Assembly (NCBI GenBank): GCA_002914805.1
Contig: JXTB01000402.1
Coordinates: 108,429-172,428 of the forward strand
From: Parasponia andersonii
Lineage: Eukaryota > Streptophyta > Magnoliopsida > Rosales > Cannabaceae
DNA: 64,000 nucleotides
Reading direction: 5' to 3'
Positions 59,068 to 64,000 of this stretch are shown here, piece after piece; position 1 is the stretch's first letter, and every line of letters starts with the position of its first letter. Below the pieces are notes generated by a model, which saw only the letters and a program-made list of their open reading frames with translations, was not told the DNA's origin and did no database searches. The position numbers were made by a program, and so were the translations under genes.

Positions 59068-60645
59068 GTGTAATCAAAACCATTCAATTCATATGCATAT
59101 GACACAAATCAACCCTACCCATGAGCTCACATCCTCTCGTCTGTGGAAACCCAGGATGATGGTACTAAGTATGTCTAATAACCTGCCTGACATCTAAGCC
59201 TATACCCGGAAGGGACACCCATATATCGCCTATCAAACCTGGAGAGGCAACCGAATTGCCTACGACTGCCAAATGGGGAGGTAATCAGAAGTAACAAAGC
59301 CCCTTGCAGGTTTATAAACTCTACACTGACGGTGGGGCACGCAGCGCCATACTATAAACCCACAAAGCTAACACGGTGCTAATGTATGATCCTATAACAC
59401 GTGCAATACAGAGCCGAAGTGTGAAAATAGTCATGCTCGGGTTTTTTAATAAAATAACATACTAGATTTTAAAGAAAAACGGGCAGTATAACGACCTTAT
59501 TTTTTATATACCCAAAATAACTTGCACTAAAAAATCCCCAGAGCAATACAGTACATATATGTATATCATACCATCACAATCCATCACATATGTTCAATAA
59601 AACCAAAAATCACATTTGTTCTCATATGTTGCAGAAAATAAGTTTTATTCAAAAACGATATAAAACAGGGGTAATTGGGTTCCTACCTCACTCGAATAGC
59701 GATACCACGCTATTGAATCCTCAAGGTGTCCTTGACGATCATCCGGAGGGTCGAAAACCAATTCCAAGCCCTCAATCCTCTTTTTACGAAAAAACCAACT
59801 TCTCAAAAGAGCTTCAATTCCATAAATGGACTTCTTCACTAAATTCCTAGCACCTAAAACAGCTAGGTTAGACATATAACGAATCCAATTTGGGTCCGGG
59901 CCCACACCGGGCCGGTGGCATATAAAACAAGGCAAATCTTGACCGTCCGATCTCGATTTCTGTGCCAGCCACCAAATATAGGCAATATATATATATATAT
60001 AAACTTCCCCATTTTCCTAGTACAATCCAAAAATGATAACAAAAACACAATCCAATGGCCGGATCAAAAAGTCAAACCTAAACTCAAAATATTCCAAAAA
60101 TGGTAACTTTTGATTCGAGCATTATAGGGTTAAGATATATATGCCTTGAGCTTCCTCTCGATGAGACGAATCTAACGAGTTCGGTTTGAGGTCGAACGGA
60201 GGTCAGAATCGTCGCCGACAGCCAAAAATTTGAAATGATCATTTCTCCTTCTCCGACGACGGCGAGCTCCCAGGCGACTACAGCTGGCTGGCATCGGCTT
60301 AGGTGCAGTGCTGGCGAGCTCCGCCGGGGATTCTCACGGCTGGGTGACGGTGAGAGGCGGTGGCAGCACCTCGTTCGGTGGTTGGCCGAGAGTGAGCAGA
60401 GGGAGAGAGAGAGAAGAGAGAGAGATAGATACAAAAAGGACAGGGCACGTAGCCCTGTCTTATGGGGCTGTGCAATTTTTCAAAAATTACACATAAGTTC
60501 CCAAATTTCAAATCACTTTCAAATTAGTCCCCTAAAATTGCAATTTAGTTCTTCTGCACAAAACTTTTGCAAATTAATCCCCCAATATTATATCCGAAAA
60601 ATTGGTAAAATGTCCAAATTATCCTCTCAAAATTTAGATTTTACA
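58460..60645 (-). mobile_element. Complete solo LTR (family A, copy 2), 2186 bp, nested in gag
   Basis: On the minus strand it starts TGTAAAATCTAAATTTT and ends GGGTTTTGGGTTGTGACA. It is flanked by perfect TCATG duplications on the plus strand (58455-58459 and 60646-60650). Both ends match the solo LTR at 10807-13002 (TGTAAAATCT ... GGGT-GTGACA). Inside, the minus strand has a CT-rich stretch (60370-60430) then a GC-rich leader-like part (60180-60370). A long (TA)n lies at 59019-59062. The plus- and minus-strand ORFs around 60084-60651 are LTR leader sequence, not genes. Confidence 0.88.
59019..59062. repeat. (TA)n microsatellite
   Basis: About 22 TA units in the solo LTR; shorter TA runs occur nearby at 58989-59000 and 59983-60002. 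Confidence 0.9.
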
Positions 60646-61260
60646 TCATGAGTGAACCCACGAGTTCTTTTAGAGGAAGTTTGGTGAGATTCTTGCTTCT
60701 TCAATTGCCACCACTTTGCTTCTATATCCTCTAGAAAGACTCCTAAGTACTTTGTTTACTAAATTTATGTTAGAAAACAATTTTCCAAGAGCATTGAGAG
60801 AGTTATTAATAGTAATGAATGTAGAAAATATTTGTGCAATAGTTTCGTCTTTATGCATCTTAAATAATTCTTACTAGCAAGTAAGAATATTGATTTTTGT
60901 CTCTTTCATAGAATTTGTACCTTGATATGTTACTTTAAGCATATTCCATATTTCATGAGCATTTATGACTTTTTCAACATTATTAAATATATCTCTATTG
61001 ATACCATAAGTCAAAATATGTACAGCTCTACCATTTTTTGAAAAAGTAATTTTATCTTTTATATTATATTCATCAATTTCTTTATCAACAAACTTATCAC
61101 CAACCTTTTTTTAAAAAAAAACAAATGAAAATTTAGTAATAATATGTCATAAATCAAAATATAAAGATTGCAGATAAGTAATCATCCTACTTCTCCAAGA
61201 ATTAAAATCGACTTCATTGAAAATGGTAATCTAGTTGAAAACTCCTTATTTGAAAAATTT
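60646..61260 (-). pseudogene. Sirevirus-like gag, N-terminal (UBN2-type) part, decayed
   Basis: Reading the minus strand: AHEIWNMLKVTYQGTNSMKE and TKINILTC near 60960-60870, MHKDETIAQIFSTFITINNS at 60858-60799, then LVNKVLRSLSRGYRSKVVAI. This is the UBN2-type gag of plant Copia elements. The frame then runs into the nested solo LTR and resumes beyond it at 58459. Stops upstream of 60860 show decay independent of the insertion. Confidence 0.8.
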
Positions 61261-61319
61261 TGAAAATTGTTAAGGTATACAATCTCAAGATGGTTAAGTC
61301 TTTTAAAATTAAGCACCAA

Positions 61320-61331
61320 GTTTTGATACCA
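61320..61331 (-). other. Primer-binding site of the Sirevirus-like element
   Basis: Minus strand TGGTATCAAAAC two bases inside the 5' LTR; close to the tRNA-iMet complement TGGTATCAGAGC. Confidence 0.75.
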
Positions 61332-61333
61332 AT

Positions 61334-63545
61334 TGTTAGCTATTTGTTAACCCAAAATTAACAACCCAAGAGAATGAGTGAATTGGGTTTTAAATCGTTT
61401 TAAGAAAATTTTCAACTATTTAAAACTATAAACCACTATTTTAAAAATTTTAAGCTAAATCAACAATAATACCAAATATATAGCAATAATAGCAAGTATA
61501 TTAAACACACTAAATATCAAATACTCAATTAAATAGCATACAATAAAGTAAAGAGTATAAGGATAGAGAAAGAGCAAACTTGGTTTTTACAAGATTTGAC
61601 AAACACGACTGTTTGCCGATGTCCTTGTCCCTCAGTAACTTGCTTTGAGCTTCCACTATTCGGATCAAGATTATGGGCTTGACCAACTCTTGTACGAATG
61701 AAGTGAACTCTTCTTAAGTTCACCCACACCTTTACAATAATCTTGATTCTGACTCTATCATGCCTAACTTTGGATTATTTTGACTCTGGTGCTAGTCCTC
61801 ACCCACACGAATTGTTTAGACAATAATACCAATCTCACCAGCTCACGGGTTGTTAAGACTTCGGTAAGAACCTCACCTACACTCGGGTTGTTTAGATTCC
61901 GGTGGTAACTTCACCTAAATCGGATTGTTTTGACTCCGGTGGCAACTTCATCTATGCACAGTTATTTATGACTTTGGTTGGACACACCTCATACTCAATA
62001 GTTTTTCAATATAAGAGGAAAAACACTTAAGAACTCTCCTCACTAAATAATAAATACAATTTTAGCTTAGGAGATTTGAGAACAATATATAATGAATGAT
62101 CTAGGATTAGCTCAATATGATTTGAAAGTTAATTCAATGTAAATATATTTTTACACTTTGAAAGTAGTTGAATAATAATTTAAGTTCATACAAAGTATTT
62201 TTCAAGTATTAAAATAGTTTTTATTTATAAGCTTGAGTGAAAACTAGCTGTTTATAACCGTTAGATATACTATTAGCCATTTTGGAAGACCGAAAGTGAT
62301 TTTTGGTAAAACGAAAATACTAGCCGTTAGTAGTGGTTTTTTATNAAATCGGATTGTTTTGACTCCGGTGGCAACTTCATCTATGCACAGTTATTTATGA
62401 CTTTGGTTGGACACACCTCATACTCAATAGTTTTTCAATATAAGAGGAAAAACACTTAAGAACTCTCCTCACTAAATAATAAATACAATTTTAGCTTAGG
62501 AGATTTGAGAACAATATATAATGAATGATCTAGGATTAGCTCAATATGATTTGAAAGTTAATTCAATGTAAATATATTTTTACACTTTGAAAGTAGTTGA
62601 ATAATAATTTAAGTTCATACAAAGTATTTTTCAAGTATTAAAATAGTTTTTATTTATAAGCTTGAGTGAAAACTAGCTGTTTATAACCGTTAGATACACT
62701 TTCTGCCATTTTTGATAGATCAAAAATGAGATTTCAATAGATTGAAAAAACTAGCCGTTGGTAGTGATTTTTCAACGGTTGAATTTTAACAGTAAAATTT
62801 TTGTCACTGCCATTTTCGATAAATCAGTGGAATTTTCAATAGACCGAAAACCCTACTTATTTTGGTAGTTTTAACTTTTGGTTATTTTTTAGATTTTGAC
62901 AGCTTTTGGTATTTTTAAAAAACTGACTTCTAAACTTATTTTAAACACTTTAAAAATATTAGAAATCAATTTGAAAAAAGTATTTTGGCTATTGTAAACT
63001 TATTTTAGTTTCACAAATATATATAACAATAATTTAGAAAATATTCATACCGAAACATGTTCTAGTTTGCAAATAGAAAATCTCTTTTTAGCGTATATCA
63101 AATAATCATGATTTCAAATATATTTGCAGCTTATTTAAACTTACGAAATCATATTTTTAATATTTTGCTTATTCAAAAATATTATTTTTTATTTTCAAAC
63201 TTCTATAATAAAATAATCATTTTAAACTTAAGATAGTTTGAAAACTCTTTCGAAAAATATGAGCCAATGCATAGAGAATTTATGTGCAATGAACTAAATC
63301 AAATATAAGATTAAATATGAAATATACCCTATCTAAGCATGATCTTGTATCTTAATTGTCCATTTTCAAGCTTGATTCTAATAAGTCCAATATGCATCAA
63401 TCTTCAAGTTTGATTCCTGATTAACTTGAGTTAGAATTTTTAAAGCTATTTCATTATACAATCAAGTTAATTCATTAATACTAAATCAAATGTTTGTTAT
63501 CTTGAAAATAAGAGTGAGTAAGATTAAAAACTTAATTTTTTAACA
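61334..63545 (-). repeat. 5' LTR of the Sirevirus-like element, with apparent assembly duplication
   Basis: Plus-strand start TGTTAGCTATTTGTTAACCC, end ATTTTTTAACA. As given it is 2212 bp, but 61917-62267 is repeated identically at 62346-62696 around the single N at 62345. Without that duplication it would be about 1.78 kb, matching the partner LTR. Confidence 0.8.
62345..62345. other. Assembly gap (single N)
   Basis: The only ambiguous base in the window. It sits between two copies of the same LTR segment and marks a contig join. Confidence 0.97.
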
Positions 63546-64000
63546 AAAATATTTTTGACAATCCCAAAAAAATAATTTTTGAAAAACTGCACAAAAAGTC
63601 ATTTCAGCCCAAGTTAGTCCTATCCATATCTTTTTCTTGACATTTATTTCATTTACAACAATTATTTTTATAGCATATGGATTTACCCATCTTCTTCTTG
63701 CTACTATTACTTTTACGGGCCTGATGATTTATTAATAAGCTTCTAAATAATAACAATTATTGGACCGCAACCCATTTGGCATTCTAACGATTAAATTTTA
63801 CGGTAAATCATCAAGTATACATTGTTGCAATTTTCCTTCCCTGTATACTATTTTATTTTTTCTCAACGCCAGAACAGATTATGGGAACCGTGATAACTGA
63901 TTAATAGGCACTCGGAGTCAGCAAAACACCATTACAAATATTCGTTAAGCTTTATATATACACTTTCTGCATTTGTATACTAATATACTCTGTATGCTAT
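63546..64000. other. Right end of window, no feature recognised
   Basis: AT-rich sequence flanking the Sirevirus-like element. No gene, RNA or repeat boundary is seen. Confidence 0.5.

Larger units (their letters stand above)
52833..63545 (-). mobile_element. Sirevirus-like Copia retrotransposon with nested solo LTR
   Basis: LTRs at 52833-54590 and 61334-63545 (the latter inflated by an apparent assembly duplication) flank a minus-strand gag-protease-integrase remnant. The primer site is tRNA-iMet type (61320-61331). Several polypurine tracts precede the 3' LTR, a feature described for Sireviruses. Flanking AAAGT (52828-52832) and AAAAT (63546-63550) agree at four of five bases. RT and RNase H were not found. 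A 2186-bp solo LTR of another family sits in gag. Confidence 0.8.

Noticed and set aside
60084-60651. Overlapping ORFs on both strands up to 138 aa, Ser/Arg/Gly-rich
   Set aside because: Same situation in the second solo LTR: GC-rich leader and CT repeat, no conserved domain.
1-64000. Search for tRNA, rRNA, snoRNA, microRNA-like hairpins, CRISPR arrays or virus-derived genes
   Set aside because: None could be supported by eye; the fold-back structures seen are transposon arms with target duplications, and the reverse-transcribing elements are LTR retrotransposons rather than virus integrations.

Overview
The window is nuclear DNA from a flowering plant, most likely a eudicot. The evidence is intron-split genes whose exons read as plant families (an NPF nitrate/peptide-type transporter, a RAD23 ubiquitin shuttle, a PUX2-like pseudogene), very AT-rich spacers, and a dense load of plant-type transposons (Copia, Ty3/Gypsy, CACTA, Mutator-like). 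The species cannot be fixed from the sequence alone. There is no operon-like or prokaryotic system here.

Layout: 1-2543 holds the promoter and first three exons of an NPF3.1-like transporter on the minus strand; its last exon must lie left of the window. 5475-9972 is a Ty3/Gypsy (Tat-type) retrotransposon on the minus strand with two ~0.8 kb LTRs, a decayed gag-protease region and a reverse transcriptase cut off at its start. 10140-18682 is the wreck of a CACTA DNA transposon: 42-bp subterminal repeats, a decayed transposase and a right-hand terminus. It is interrupted by a complete 2.2-kb solo LTR (10807-13002) and probably by another LTR-like insertion near 16.5-17.95 kb. 19105-24681 is a deleted Copia element on the minus strand. 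24.7-37.3 kb has no recognisable gene but carries several fold-back, Mutator-like elements, two of them with perfect 9-bp target duplications outside simple repeats.

37879-42534 is the only complete, intact host gene: a 12-exon RAD23 on the minus strand encoding 396 residues. Tandem ~409-bp repeats follow at 44.4-45.2 kb, then a PUX2-like pseudogene (45362-46112) with two stops and two frameshifts. 47.4-51.0 kb is the 3' part of a plus-strand Tat/Retand-like element, with a decayed multi-exon ORF antisense to the element, a polypurine tract and a 3' LTR. 52833-63545 is a Sirevirus-like Copia element on the minus strand with ~1.76 kb LTRs. A second solo LTR of the same family as the one at 10.8-13.0 kb (58460-60645) is nested in its gag.

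Two points matter most to a reader of this assembly. First, the right LTR of the Sirevirus-like element contains a one-base gap (N at 62345) flanked by a 351-bp identical direct duplication, which looks like an unmerged contig join rather than biology. Second, most apparent open reading frames outside NPF, RAD23 and the antisense retroelement ORF are by-products of tandem repeats or LTR sequence. I did not find a convincing new biological system; the interest is in transposon structure, nesting and decay.
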